Shown here: one piece after another, positions 43,117 through 52,781 of the stretch
Layout of the letters: the number at the start of each line of letters is the position of its first letter
Numbering within the stretch: the first letter of the stretch is position 1
Source of the DNA: UBA1351 sp965140555
Lineage (GTDB): Bacteria > Bacillota > Clostridia > Lachnospirales > Vallitaleaceae
Assembly: GCA_965140555.1 (NCBI GenBank)
Contig: OZ223259.1
Location: 2,108,001 to 2,172,000 of the forward strand
Reading direction: 5' to 3'
Length of the DNA: 64,000 nucleotides
Notes under the pieces: model-generated
Seen by the model: only the letters and a program-made list of their open reading frames with translations
Told to the model about the DNA's origin: nothing
Database searches by the model: none
Translations under genes and position numbers: made by a program

Positions 43117-43222
43117 CTTATGCGCATAAGTCACAAAGAGAATAATAAAATAGCAAAAATATGTTGCATAATAAACAACAAAATGATAGTATTATAGAGT
43201 AAATATAACTTATGCGCAAAAG
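43117..43222 (+). promoter_or_regulatory. Two LacI-type operators around the oligosaccharide transporter promoter
   Basis: CTTATGCGCATAAG (43117-43130) is a perfect 14-bp palindrome; CTTATGCGCAAAAG (43209-43222) is a near copy. Centres are 92 bp apart. Between them lies TTGCAT (43164-43169), 17-base spacer, TAGTAT (43187-43192). The downstream operator overlaps the early transcribed region. The CG-centred dyad is typical of LacI-family regulators and the spacing allows a repression loop. No LacI gene is in the window. Confidence 0.75.
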
Positions 43223-43259
43223 TTAAACTGTATAATAGCCAAAACAGGGAGGAATTGCC

Positions 43260-44579
43260 ATGAAAAAGATACTTTCAGCATTGATAGTGCTCTCTATGCT
43301 TTTTACATTAATGGGGTGTGGAGATAAGAACAGTGAGGTAAACGATACAGATAAGACAGATGGAGCATCTCAATCCGGAGCAGATAACGGATCGACCAAT
43401 ACAGAAGATGCTTCTATACGAATTATCAATGGTAAAATTGAGATTGATGAAGTACTTCAAAATTATGCCAAGGCTTACGAAGAGAAGACCGGCGTCGAAG
43501 TCATTATTGAATCTATAGGAGGTGGCGCAGATATCGGTGCTACAATAAAAGGTTATTTTGCAGCAGGGAATATGCCGGATATCTTTGTTTTTGGAGGCGA
43601 AGGAGAATTCAAGACTTGGGAAGATAGTATGGAAGACTTAAGCAATGAGGCATGGGCTTCCGATACATCCGTAGCTTATACTTCTCCCGACGGTAAGGTA
43701 GTTGGTTTCCCTTATGCGGTTGAAGGATATGGATTAACATATAATAAAGATATATTGGATGCTGCCGGTGTTAATCCGGATGAGCTTACCAATATAAATG
43801 CCTATCAAGAGGCTTTCAAAAAAATTGATGCTATGAAAGATGAATTAGGCTTGACAGCTGTCGTATCTATGGCAGCGGAAGCAGGACAAATGTATTGGTC
43901 AACAGGGAATCATGATTTTGGAACATATTTGTCAACAGGCTTAGAACGCGGTGATACAACTTATATTGATATGTTAAACAACGGAGAGATTGATAAAGAG
44001 CGTATGACACAATATGGTAAATTTGTTCAACTGATCTTTGATTATTCAGACAGAAATACACTGTTAAGCGGTACTTATGATGATCAATTAGCATTATGGG
44101 CACAAGGTAAAACAGCCTTTATACATCAAGGGAACTGGATTGATCCCTCATTACCGGACTATGATGTAGACTTTGCAATGGGTATTGCCCCCCTAGCTTT
44201 TATGGAAGAAGATACAGACGGAATCCTTGCTGATGCACCTTCATGGTGGGCTGTATATAACAAAGGGGAAAACATACAAGCAGCCAAAGACTTTCTTGCG
44301 AGCCTTGCAACAACAGAAGAAGGAGCTAAAGCCCTTGTTGTTGATGCGGGTATGATTTCACCGTTCGAGTCAACAACAATAGAACCGGTTTCGCCTTTAG
44401 CATTGAACTTGATGGAATGGGTACAAGAAGGTAAAACCTATTCATGGCAATGGACAAAGATGCCGGAAGGATTTGCCATGAACGATTTGGGACCTGTATT
44501 TGAATCCTTCGCAAGAGGCGATGTGGATGTAGACGGTTTTGTTGAGCTTATGGAAAGTGCTATTGGAACTTTGAAATAA
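43260..44579 (+). CDS. Oligosaccharide ABC transporter substrate-binding lipoprotein (family 1)
   Basis: 439 residues. Lipobox LMGC at about 18-21, Ser/Asp/Thr-rich linker to ~55, then a type 2 solute-binding fold: IRIINGKIEIDEVLQNYAKAYE, YFAAGNMPDIFVFGGEGEF, VGFPYAVEGYGLTYNKDIL, and ALWAQGKTAFIHQGNWID. The last block is typical of MalE/UgpB-like proteins. It delivers oligosaccharides to the two permeases downstream. Expression is controlled by the flanking LacI-type operators. RBS GGGAGGAATT. Confidence 0.9.
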   Translation: MKKILSALIVLSMLFTLMGCGDKNSEVNDTDKTDGASQSGADNGSTNTEDASIRIINGKIEIDEVLQNYAKAYEEKTGVEVIIESIGGGADIGATIKGYFAAGNMPDIFVFGGEGEFKTWEDSMEDLSNEAWASDTSVAYTSPDGKVVGFPYAVEGYGLTYNKDILDAAGVNPDELTNINAYQEAFKKIDAMKDELGLTAVVSMAAEAGQMYWSTGNHDFGTYLSTGLERGDTTYIDMLNNGEIDKERMTQYGKFVQLIFDYSDRNTLLSGTYDDQLALWAQGKTAFIHQGNWIDPSLPDYDVDFAMGIAPLAFMEEDTDGILADAPSWWAVYNKGENIQAAKDFLASLATTEEGAKALVVDAGMISPFESTTIEPVSPLALNLMEWVQEGKTYSWQWTKMPEGFAMNDLGPVFESFARGDVDVDGFVELMESAIGTLK

Positions 44580-44593
44580 AAGGAAGATATAAA

Positions 44594-44637
44594 GAAAATC
44601 TCCGTAGACCCGTTCATACTGTGTCTAGGAGATTTTC
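44594..44637 (+). terminator. Intra-operon hairpin between binding protein and permeases
   Basis: GAAAATCTCCGTAGAC pairs with GTCTAGGAGATTTTC (one bulge) around a 13-base loop, with only a weak T run. Such hairpins often lower expression of the permeases relative to the binding protein or protect the upstream mRNA. Confidence 0.65.
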
Positions 44638-44666
44638 CTTTATCATTGGATGAAAGGAAGATATTT

Positions 44667-45707
44667 ATGGATACAAAACGGATCAAAATAGGCTCAATGG
44701 GGTTAATGATCATAGGCTTAGTAGGAATTCTTGTGGCATTCATCCTAGGCTATAGCGACAGTGGTGATTCTTATAGGGGCTATTTACTGATAGGGGGATT
44801 AGTTCTAATTCTTGTAGGACTATATTATTTTCCTACAACAAAACATAGGCAAATTGTAAATGGTCTCTTTCTTTTTCCACTTCTCTTTGCATTTACAGTC
44901 ACAGTGGTTATTCCTTTCGCCTTTGGTGTATACTATTCATTTACAGATTGGAACGGTATTAAGGTTAATCAATTTGTAGGCTTGGATAATTATATTAATA
45001 TGTTCACATCACAGGATTATGTATACTCCTTGGTTATAACCATCATTTTTGCAACCATTAACATCCTACTTGTTAATTTTGTTGCTCTGTCACTTGCCTT
45101 ATTATGTACATCGAAGATTAAGGGAAGGAATGTGTATCGTGCGGCATTCTTTGTTCCAAACCTTATTGGGGGCATCGTATTAGGATATATATGGCAATTT
45201 ATCTTTAATAAGGTATTTACCAATATCATTGAAGGTAGTATGTCCATGCTTGTAGATCCGAATCTGGCCATTTTGGCAATTATCATTGTAAGCAGCTGGC
45301 AGTATGCCGGATATATTATGATGATTTATGTCACAGGGTTGCAAGGCGTTCCTAAAGATGTGTTGGAAGCATCCAGCGTTGACGGAGCCAATAGTCTAGT
45401 TACCCTGTTTCGTATTAAGATTCCGATGATTGCCAATACATTTACTGTATCTATTTTCTTGACATTGGTGAATTCCTTCAAACAATTTGACCTGAACTTA
45501 GCCATTACCAATGGTGGACCCAGCCGTATTCTGGATGGGTTCTCCATATTATCTACGGAGTTTTTGGCACTGAATATATATAAGACGGCGATATCCAAAA
45601 ATGAGTATGCATTAGGTCAAACGAAGGCTGTTGTATTCTTTATCTTGCTTGCCATTGTGTCACTAACACAGGTCGTTATTAGTAAAAAAAGAGAGGTGGA
45701 AATGTAA
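44667..45707 (+). CDS. Sugar ABC transporter permease (MalF/UgpA type)
   Basis: 346 residues from ATG 44667 with AGGAAG upstream (TTG 44646 is an alternative). Two extra helices precede the family core (MGLMIIGLVGILVAFILGY and YLLIGGLVLILVGLYYF); the core starts FLFPLLFAFTVTVVIPFAFG. EAA motif DVLEASSVDGANSLVTLFRIKIP contacts the ATPase. The ATPase (MsmX-like) is not encoded here, as is common for such operons in Firmicutes. Stop and next start overlap by one base. Confidence 0.9.
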   Translation: MDTKRIKIGSMGLMIIGLVGILVAFILGYSDSGDSYRGYLLIGGLVLILVGLYYFPTTKHRQIVNGLFLFPLLFAFTVTVVIPFAFGVYYSFTDWNGIKVNQFVGLDNYINMFTSQDYVYSLVITIIFATINILLVNFVALSLALLCTSKIKGRNVYRAAFFVPNLIGGIVLGYIWQFIFNKVFTNIIEGSMSMLVDPNLAILAIIIVSSWQYAGYIMMIYVTGLQGVPKDVLEASSVDGANSLVTLFRIKIPMIANTFTVSIFLTLVNSFKQFDLNLAITNGGPSRILDGFSILSTEFLALNIYKTAISKNEYALGQTKAVVFFILLAIVSLTQVVISKKREVEM

Positions 45708-46564
45708 TGCAACCCCAACGAATAAAACGGAATATACTCGAAGGAATGACAATCATTCTGATGGTGCTTTTCTTGTTTCCATTTCTTCTTGTAGTGATCA
45801 ATTCAGCAAAAAAGAGTAGCGAGATTATTATTAATCCAATAAGTCTCCCCGGTAACTGGGGGCAGATTCTAACGAATATGCAAGCGGTGATCAACAATCA
45901 AAACTTTGATTATTGGAACTCTTTCTTTAGTTCTGTCGTTATTACACTAGCTTCCTTAGCAGCGATTACACTCTTTTCAAGTATGGCGGCATGGGTTCTT
46001 GTGAGAAATAAGACTCGATGGTCGGATACGATTTTTTTGGTTCTCGTGGCAGCAATGATTATCCCCTTTCAAGTGGTGATGCTCCCTCTGCTATCAACGT
46101 TTAGAGAAATCTCTGAATTTACCGGAATTCGGATGCTTCAAAGTTACAAAGGGATTATTTTTGCTTATTTGGGTTTTGGAGGGTCCCTTTCCGTTTTTGT
46201 CCTACATGGATTTATTAAAGGAATTCCTTATTCCCTGGAAGAAGCGGCCCGTATTGATGGGTGTAAGCCGGAACAGACCTTTTTTCATGTGATTATGCCT
46301 TTGTTAAAACCTATTCAAATGACGGTACTTATTCTTAACGGGATATGGATATGGAATGACTTTTTGCTTCCGTCCCTTATGTTAGGTCTGAACGGTAAGA
46401 TCAAAACATTGCCTGTTGCTGTGACAAGCTTTGTGGGTTCTTATGTGAAGCAATGGGATTTGATTTTAACGGCGGCCTTTCTAGCTATGATTCCTATTAT
46501 TATATTGTTCCTATTTGCTCAAAAGCAGATTATCCAAGGAATGGTGGAAGGTGCCATCAAATAA
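45707..46564 (+). CDS. Sugar ABC transporter permease (MalG/UgpE type)
   Basis: 285 residues, six helices. EAA motif SLEEAARIDGCKPEQTFFHVIMPLLKP; opening ILMVLFLFPFLLVVINSAKKS and typical WIWNDFLLPSLML block. Forms the channel with the preceding permease for oligosaccharide uptake. Ends at a strong terminator. Confidence 0.92.
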   Translation: MQPQRIKRNILEGMTIILMVLFLFPFLLVVINSAKKSSEIIINPISLPGNWGQILTNMQAVINNQNFDYWNSFFSSVVITLASLAAITLFSSMAAWVLVRNKTRWSDTIFLVLVAAMIIPFQVVMLPLLSTFREISEFTGIRMLQSYKGIIFAYLGFGGSLSVFVLHGFIKGIPYSLEEAARIDGCKPEQTFFHVIMPLLKPIQMTVLILNGIWIWNDFLLPSLMLGLNGKIKTLPVAVTSFVGSYVKQWDLILTAAFLAMIPIIILFLFAQKQIIQGMVEGAIK

Positions 46565-46584
46565 ATAAAAAAGCAATAACATGT

Positions 46585-46625
46585 AAGGGCGTCAAAAGAA
46601 AGTTATCTTTTGACGCCCTTATTTT
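46585..46625. terminator. Bidirectional terminator between the ABC operon and GH3
   Basis: Perfect 15-bp stem AAGGGCGTCAAAAGA / TCTTTTGACGCCCTT, flanked by ATTTTT on the right and A-rich sequence on the left, between convergent genes. Confidence 0.9.
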
Positions 46626-46659
46626 TGAGGTATAGCTTGTATCGTTTAAGATGCAATGC

Positions 46660-48768
46660 CTATAAAGTAACCGTCTCTGTTAATAGAAGGTCGGTAGAAC
46701 TAGCTCCAATGTGGAGTTTAAAGGCACCGGGTTCGAAGACCCAAGTTTTTTTATCAGGGTTGTAATAACGGAAAGCACGAGGTGGTAAGTTAAAGGTTAC
46801 CGTTTGTGTCTCTCCGGCTTCTAAAGCTACTTTTCTGAATCCTTTTAATTCTACTGTAGGACGAGGTAATTCAGATTCTACGTCTTGTACATACAGTTGA
46901 ACGGTTTCCATTCCGAATCGATCACCGGTATTGGTCAATGTAAAGCTTACTTCAATGGCACTGTCTTCATCTTCAGAGTTAAAGGAAGAGCTATTGACCC
47001 GTGGATTTTCATAAGAGAAGGTGGTATAGGAAAGACCGTGTCCGAAAGGATATAGTGCCGGTATATTATGTGTAATATGGTGTCGATAGCCGACAAAAAT
47101 ACCTTCTGTATAGTGTACCGTATCATCACCGGGGAAATTTCCGATACTATGAGCAGAGACATCCGATAAGGTTTTTGGGAAGGAGACAGGCAATTTACCT
47201 GAAGGATTCACGTTCCCAAAAAGAACTTCTGCCAAAGCAAGGCCACCGTTCATTCCGTTATACCATGTCTGAACAACAGCCGGGACATCCTTGCTGATTG
47301 CTGTAAGGTCAACAGGCGAACCACTGACATTGACAACAACAAGATTCGGGTTAACAGCATGAAGTGCCAAGATAAGGGCTTCTTGCTCATAAGGTAAGGC
47401 AAGGTCCTTACGGTCTTGACCTTCTAAATCATGGTCATGGTTTAAACCACCAACGAAGATAACCAAGTCACAAGCGCCGGCTACACGAAGAGCCTGATCA
47501 CGCAAGAAACTGATTTGATTCAAGGTGCCTTCATCACCGGAAGTATAACCCGGAGCATAATGGAAGGTTGTATTGCCTCCGACAACCATTTGCATACCTA
47601 ATAGAGGAGAAATCTCATAGAGAGACTTGATTTCTGCGCTACCGCCACCATTAGAATGAATAGCATTAGCATTCTGACCGATAACGGCAATATCTGTGTA
47701 AGCCGTTGGGTCAATAGGGAGTAGATGGTTGTCATTTTTGAGAAGGACAACGGATTCACGGGCTGTCTTAAGGGTACCTTCCTGGTGAGCCATTGTATTA
47801 TAGGCACCCAGGCTACGTTTTATTGCGGTATCTACGGAGACGCCTTTTAAATCATCAGGGAGTAGATTTTCAGGAACATCATTCAGCATGTGAAGCGTCT
47901 CCATGAGACAGAGGATACGATTGATTTTAGCATCCAATTCCTCAGGATGGAGTTCCCCACGTTCAATCGCTTTCTTTAACGGTAATGCCATATGGTAGAA
48001 ATCAAAGTCATCCGTTACAGACATTTCAATATCCATGGAAGCGGTGTATGCCTTTTCTGTATGATGAATAGCACCCCAGTCAGAAATTAATAAACCGTCA
48101 AAACGCCAGTCATTACGAAGAATTTCAGTAAGTAAGTAGTAACTTTCGGAACAATAATCACCATATAATTTATTGTAGGCGGTCATAATGGTACGCGTTT
48201 TGGCTTTCTCAACGGCAGCTTTGAATCCGGGAAGATAGAGTTCGTGTAACGCGCGTTCATCCACATCTACATCCACATTCATACGGCGTGTTTCTTGATT
48301 GTTGACAGCAAAATGCTTCACGCAAGCAGCCACATCTTCTTCTTGGATTCCTTCAATAATAGGAACAGCCATTTCTTCAATAAGATGGGGGTCTTCACTC
48401 ATATACTCAAAATTACGACCACAGAGGGGAGAACGAATAATATTAATCCCCGGGGCGAGGATAACATCTTTATTTCTTGCGCGACTTTCTTCACCTAAAT
48501 CTTTACCGAAATCGTAAGCAAGATCCGGATTCCAAGTAGCTGCTAGGGCAAGATTGGATGGGAAGTAAGTTACATAGTCATTGGACAGGCCGAGAGGCAT
48601 CCAATGACCGTTATGAAAGTCTTGACGAACGCCCATAGGTCCATCAGACATGGTTAAAGCAGGAATAGAGAAACGTTCAACAGCGCCGGTCTTAAACAGA
48701 CCGTCGCCGTGAATCATCGCTATTTTTTCAGGTAAAGTTAAAGCATTGATTAATTGATTGAAACGCAT
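46660..48768 (-). CDS. Glycoside hydrolase family 3 (beta-glucosidase/xylosidase)
   Basis: 702 residues from the ATG at 48768, which has AAGGAGATATT upstream (48807 is possible but lacks it). N-terminal barrel: MSDGPMGVRQ, EDPHLIEEMA, VKHFAVNNQE, and nucleophile Asp in GLLISDWGAIH. Second domain with QNANAIHSNGGGSAEI and PVDLTAISKDVPAVVQTWYNG; C-terminal fibronectin type III-like domain YPFGHGLSYTTFSYEN, GMETVQLYV. No signal peptide, so it hydrolyses imported oligosaccharides. One base separates the stretch from the GH31 gene, forming a leftward operon. Confidence 0.92.
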   Translation of the reverse strand: MRFNQLINALTLPEKIAMIHGDGLFKTGAVERFSIPALTMSDGPMGVRQDFHNGHWMPLGLSNDYVTYFPSNLALAATWNPDLAYDFGKDLGEESRARNKDVILAPGINIIRSPLCGRNFEYMSEDPHLIEEMAVPIIEGIQEEDVAACVKHFAVNNQETRRMNVDVDVDERALHELYLPGFKAAVEKAKTRTIMTAYNKLYGDYCSESYYLLTEILRNDWRFDGLLISDWGAIHHTEKAYTASMDIEMSVTDDFDFYHMALPLKKAIERGELHPEELDAKINRILCLMETLHMLNDVPENLLPDDLKGVSVDTAIKRSLGAYNTMAHQEGTLKTARESVVLLKNDNHLLPIDPTAYTDIAVIGQNANAIHSNGGGSAEIKSLYEISPLLGMQMVVGGNTTFHYAPGYTSGDEGTLNQISFLRDQALRVAGACDLVIFVGGLNHDHDLEGQDRKDLALPYEQEALILALHAVNPNLVVVNVSGSPVDLTAISKDVPAVVQTWYNGMNGGLALAEVLFGNVNPSGKLPVSFPKTLSDVSAHSIGNFPGDDTVHYTEGIFVGYRHHITHNIPALYPFGHGLSYTTFSYENPRVNSSSFNSEDEDSAIEVSFTLTNTGDRFGMETVQLYVQDVESELPRPTVELKGFRKVALEAGETQTVTFNLPPRAFRYYNPDKKTWVFEPGAFKLHIGASSTDLLLTETVTL

Positions 48769-48807
48769 AATATCTCCTTGTTCTGACAACATATTCACAC
48801 GATGCAT

Positions 48808-51126
48808 CTATAGAAGACGAATCGATATAGTATCAAGAGAAGAAGGAACCTGTAGTAACAATCCTTCGGGTGTTTTGGTCATGGTAACATCCGAGCACTC
48901 AGCGTCATAAACAAGACGTAGCAACACGGAATAAGAAGCCTTAACACCTTCTCTTTTGAGTTTAAGAGTATCGCTTTCCTTACTTGTTGTCAAGACAGAT
49001 TCTACAGTTTGATCCGAGCTTAGGATGCGAGTGACGATTTGAGCATGATTTGCCATGGGGAATATGTGGTAGGTAGTATCGTTATGATAATCATAGACGA
49101 CATCTTGCATATTACCACCAAGGGCGATAACGGAACCATCTTTCACCATGCAAGGCAAAGAAAGATAACCATGATTTTCTGTAACAAAACGACCGCCTTC
49201 TACACGTTCATTGGTTATGAAGTTCGTCCATGTCCCTTCAGGAAGATAGTAGGTTACATCGCCACGAGCATCAAGAACAGGAGCGACTAAGATGTCATCT
49301 CCTAACATATATTGACGATCTAAGTAACCGGCAGTCGGGTCATTAGGGAATTCCATCATCATGGAACGCATCATAGGAATACCGGTTGCTGCGGTTTGAG
49401 CAGCTTGTGTAAAGAGATAGGGCATCATCTGGCACTTAAGTTGTGTGAAGTATCGAACAACATCGACGCTTTCTTCATCATAAGCCCATGGAACACGATA
49501 GGAAGAGCTACCATGCAAACGAGAATGGGTAGATAATAAACCAAAGGCTGCCCAACGTTTGTATACATCCGGAGTTGAGGTGCTTTCAAATCCACCGATA
49601 TCATGGCTCCAGAAGCCAAATCCCGAAGTTGTCAGGGATAACCCACCACGAAGGCTCTCTGCCATAGATTCGAATTCAGAAGTACAGTCACCACCCCAGT
49701 GTACAGGGAATTTTTGTCCGCCTACTGTTGCAGAACGGGCAAAAAGAACCGCTTCTTTTTCACCTAATTCTTCTTTTAATAGATCAAAGACAACTTCATT
49801 ATAGAGGTATGTATAGTAGTTATGCATGCGCATAGGATCGGAGCCATTATAATAGGTCACATCCGTAGGGATTCTCTCACCGAAGTCTGTCTTAAAGGCA
49901 TCGACGCCCATGTGAATAAGACGTCTTAGATGACTGGTATACCAAGCACAAGCGTCAGGGTTGGTGAAATCAACGATAGCCATACCCGGTTGCCATAGAT
50001 CCCATTGCCAAACGCTGCCGTCTTTGTTTTTAATGAAGTAGCCGTTATCTCTTCCTTCATTAAAGAGTGGAGATTGTTGAGCAATATAAGGATTAATCCA
50101 TACGCAGATCTTAAGGCCTTTTTCTTTCAAACGGGAAAGCATGCCTTCAGGGTCCGGGAACACATCTCTATCCCAGATAAAGTCGCACCAATGGAAGCCC
50201 TTCATCCAGAAACAGTCAAAGTGGAAAGTATGGAGTGGTATATTGCGTTCAAACATACCGTCTATGAAGGACATAACGGTTGCTTCATCATAATCTGTCG
50301 TGAAGGATGTTGTTAACCACAATCCGAAACTCCATGCAGGAGGTAGGGCCGGGCGTCCTGTAAGGGCTGTATATCGGCTAACAATATCTTTAGGGTTAGG
50401 ACCGTCAATAATATAATATTCTAAAGACTCTCCGGGCACGCTGAATTGGGTTTTGGTTACCTTTTCAGAACCAATTTCAAAGGATACCTTTTCAGGGTGA
50501 TTAACAAAGACACCATAGCCTTTATTGGATAAGAAGAATGGAATATTCTTATAAGATTGTTCGGTGCTTGTTCCGCCGTCTTCATTCCATACATCTACGG
50601 TTTGGCCGTTTTTAATCCAAGGGGTGAAGCGTTCACCCAAGCCGTAGATGTTTTCGCCAACAGATAAGTGAAGTTGTTCGCGCATATACTTACCTTCACC
50701 TTCAACATCGAGGTAAGCAATATTTCTAGATCCTGTATGGGTAAGAGGGAAATCCATATGGGCAAAGTCCATCTTCCATTGGTCACCTTTTTGTAATTGA
50801 GCGGATAAATTACCGGAACGGAAAACGAGGCTATCCTCTAAGTCTTCGAATTCAGGGGTTACCTCAGCTGTGTCTAAAGCGAAATGAGGACCCGGATTCA
50901 AAACACCGGTAAAATGCATGATTTTGACCTTGATGATATGTTCCATAGGGGAAGATAATTCGATGGTCAAAAGAGGACCTGCTAGGGTGTCACCACGGTG
51001 ACGAATATTTTGACAAGGGGCATATAAGGTTAATGTATTATTCTCGTACTTATAGTCATAGACTTCCGCAGGGCTATGGGAAGTGACGCCTTCTTTGTTC
51101 AGCCAACAGCCATTACTAAATTTCAT
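48808..51126 (-). CDS. Glycoside hydrolase family 31, YicI-like alpha-xylosidase
   Basis: 772 residues, matching YicI in length. Nucleophile block AFKTDFGERIPTDV is the YicI alpha-xylosidase signature; also NPYIAQQSPLFNEG, VHWGGDCTSEFESMAESLRGG and FGFWSHDIGGFE. Removes alpha-1,6-xylose from the non-reducing end of xyloglucan oligosaccharides such as isoprimeverose. No signal peptide. RBS AAGGAGAGTT. With GH3 it can turn xyloglucan fragments into xylose and glucose. Confidence 0.93.
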   Translation of the reverse strand: MKFSNGCWLNKEGVTSHSPAEVYDYKYENNTLTLYAPCQNIRHRGDTLAGPLLTIELSSPMEHIIKVKIMHFTGVLNPGPHFALDTAEVTPEFEDLEDSLVFRSGNLSAQLQKGDQWKMDFAHMDFPLTHTGSRNIAYLDVEGEGKYMREQLHLSVGENIYGLGERFTPWIKNGQTVDVWNEDGGTSTEQSYKNIPFFLSNKGYGVFVNHPEKVSFEIGSEKVTKTQFSVPGESLEYYIIDGPNPKDIVSRYTALTGRPALPPAWSFGLWLTTSFTTDYDEATVMSFIDGMFERNIPLHTFHFDCFWMKGFHWCDFIWDRDVFPDPEGMLSRLKEKGLKICVWINPYIAQQSPLFNEGRDNGYFIKNKDGSVWQWDLWQPGMAIVDFTNPDACAWYTSHLRRLIHMGVDAFKTDFGERIPTDVTYYNGSDPMRMHNYYTYLYNEVVFDLLKEELGEKEAVLFARSATVGGQKFPVHWGGDCTSEFESMAESLRGGLSLTTSGFGFWSHDIGGFESTSTPDVYKRWAAFGLLSTHSRLHGSSSYRVPWAYDEESVDVVRYFTQLKCQMMPYLFTQAAQTAATGIPMMRSMMMEFPNDPTAGYLDRQYMLGDDILVAPVLDARGDVTYYLPEGTWTNFITNERVEGGRFVTENHGYLSLPCMVKDGSVIALGGNMQDVVYDYHNDTTYHIFPMANHAQIVTRILSSDQTVESVLTTSKESDTLKLKREGVKASYSVLLRLVYDAECSDVTMTKTPEGLLLQVPSSLDTISIRLL

Positions 51127-51446
51127 AAGAACTCTCCTTTATAGTCGTTTGAGTCAATCTTCGATTTCTATCATCATTGTAACCTAAATGCCTACCTCTT
51201 GGATACATGAAAAATTGGGGAAGTTTTACCCTGTTTTTTTGGTGTTTTCACAAGAAAGAAGCCAATGTAGTAAATATTTAATGTTAAATTATTACAGATG
51301 TCCGGGTTGAATATATGCCATATGTTAAAAAAGTACAGAGATTGAAATTTCACAGTCATGGTCATTAGGACCTCTTTTATCTATACTTTTAAGTGTCACA
51401 AGATGACGGAACTTATAATTCTATCTATTATAATTGGAGGTATTAC
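51127..51446. other. Divergent intergenic region between GH31 and the monosaccharide ABC operon
   Basis: 320 bp, AT-rich, no gene. It must hold two divergent promoters, but no strong -35/-10 pair stands out, which suits activator-dependent promoters such as those used by YesN/AraC regulators. It ends with TTGGAGG, the binding-protein RBS. Confidence 0.4.
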
Positions 51447-52628
51447 ATGAAAAAATTATTATCAATCGTTCTTGCTTTAACATTGGTGATGGCATTATTT
51501 GCCGGATGTGGCCAAGATAGCAATAACGAATCAAACGATTCATCCGATCAAGGAACAACAAATGGGGATACATCAAATGATGCTGAGGATTCAAATGATT
51601 CGGGTTCAGATGACGGCGGCATAGATATCGGTATTGTTCTTCCGACTAAAGAAGAACCACGTTGGGTACAAGATGAAGCCCGTTTTAATGCAGCTATCGA
51701 TGAAACAGATTACAGCGTTGAAATTCTTTTCAGCCAAGGTGATTCAGCAAAAGAAAAACAAAATGTTGAAACATTAATCGCTAAAGGTATCGACGTTCTT
51801 ATTATTACGCCTCAAGATGGGGATGCAGCTGCAGCAGCAGTAGAAGCAGCCAAAGAAGAAGGTATTACCGTTATTTCTTATGACCGTTTGGTAACAAATA
51901 CAGAAGCTGTTGATTACTATATCACATTCAACTCTGTATCTGTTGGTGAAGCGCAAGGTCAATACCTTGTTGACCAATTAGAAGACGGAACAAGCGGCAA
52001 TAATCTATACTTATATGCCGGTGCGGCAACAGATAACAACGCATTCTTATTCTTTGAAGGTGCATGGAATGTATTACAACCAAAAATTGCTGACGGTACA
52101 TTCGTTGTTCAAAACTCTTCAAAAGCAGTTGAATACAAAGATATGGCAGAATTATCTCGTGAGCAAATGGGTGAAATTATTGAGCAAATCACAACGGACT
52201 GGAAACCTGAAGTAGCTAAATCTAAAGCAGAATCTCATATCACAGCTGCTCCTCCAGAAGGTAAAACATATATCTTAGCACCAAATGACGGAACAGCACG
52301 TTCTATCTATGACCAATTTGCTAAAGAAGACGGTATTGAAATCTTTATTACAGGTCAAGATGCTGAAGTTCCTTCCATTCAATACGTAATCGACGGTAAA
52401 CAAAGCATGACAGTGCTTAAAGACGTTCGTAACCTTGTAACAGGTGCTATTACGACAGCTACAGAAGTTCTTGAAGGTGCTGATATCGAAACAAACGGTT
52501 CATATGACAACGGTTCAGTCAATGTACCTGCAAAAGATATCAAAGTTATTACAGTAACTCAAGATAATGTACAAGAAACAATTATTGATTCAGGCTATTA
52601 TGAAGCATCTGAATTTACAGGATTATAA
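51447..52628 (+). CDS. chvE: ChvE-type multiple-monosaccharide ABC transporter substrate-binding lipoprotein
   Basis: 393 residues from ATG 51447 (TTGGAGG upstream). Lipobox ALFAGC at about 20-25, Asn/Ser/Asp-rich linker to ~65, then a type 1 binding fold. Features shared with ChvE by eye: IGIVLPTKEEPRWVQDE, ITPQDGDAAAAAVEAAKEEG, VISYDRLV, YITFNSVSVGEAQGQYL, DNNAFLFFEGAWNVLQP and TGQDAEVPSIQYVIDGKQ. ChvE proteins bind several monosaccharides (glucose, galactose, xylose, arabinose). First gene of a three-gene operon with gguA/B-type partners. XylF is a close alternative name. Confidence 0.85.
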   Translation: MKKLLSIVLALTLVMALFAGCGQDSNNESNDSSDQGTTNGDTSNDAEDSNDSGSDDGGIDIGIVLPTKEEPRWVQDEARFNAAIDETDYSVEILFSQGDSAKEKQNVETLIAKGIDVLIITPQDGDAAAAAVEAAKEEGITVISYDRLVTNTEAVDYYITFNSVSVGEAQGQYLVDQLEDGTSGNNLYLYAGAATDNNAFLFFEGAWNVLQPKIADGTFVVQNSSKAVEYKDMAELSREQMGEIIEQITTDWKPEVAKSKAESHITAAPPEGKTYILAPNDGTARSIYDQFAKEDGIEIFITGQDAEVPSIQYVIDGKQSMTVLKDVRNLVTGAITTATEVLEGADIETNGSYDNGSVNVPAKDIKVITVTQDNVQETIIDSGYYEASEFTGL

Positions 52629-52706
52629 GGAATAGAAAAGCTATTAATACAATGACGTAACCTTAAGTCTTGCGTCTTGTAGAATAACCCCTCAATTATG
52701 TGTTAG

Positions 52707-52743
52707 ATAGTGGTGGACCGCCTTTAAAACGGTCTATCACTAT
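52707..52743 (+). other. Intra-operon hairpin between chvE and gguA
   Basis: ATAGTGGTGGACCG pairs with CGGTCTATCACTAT (14 bp with two G-T pairs), loop CCTTTAAAA, no T run. It probably stabilises the binding-protein message and lowers read-through, giving more binding protein than transporter. Confidence 0.65.
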
Positions 52744-52781
52744 TCTAATGTTGGATTTTTCAAATGATAGGAGCTTGATTT

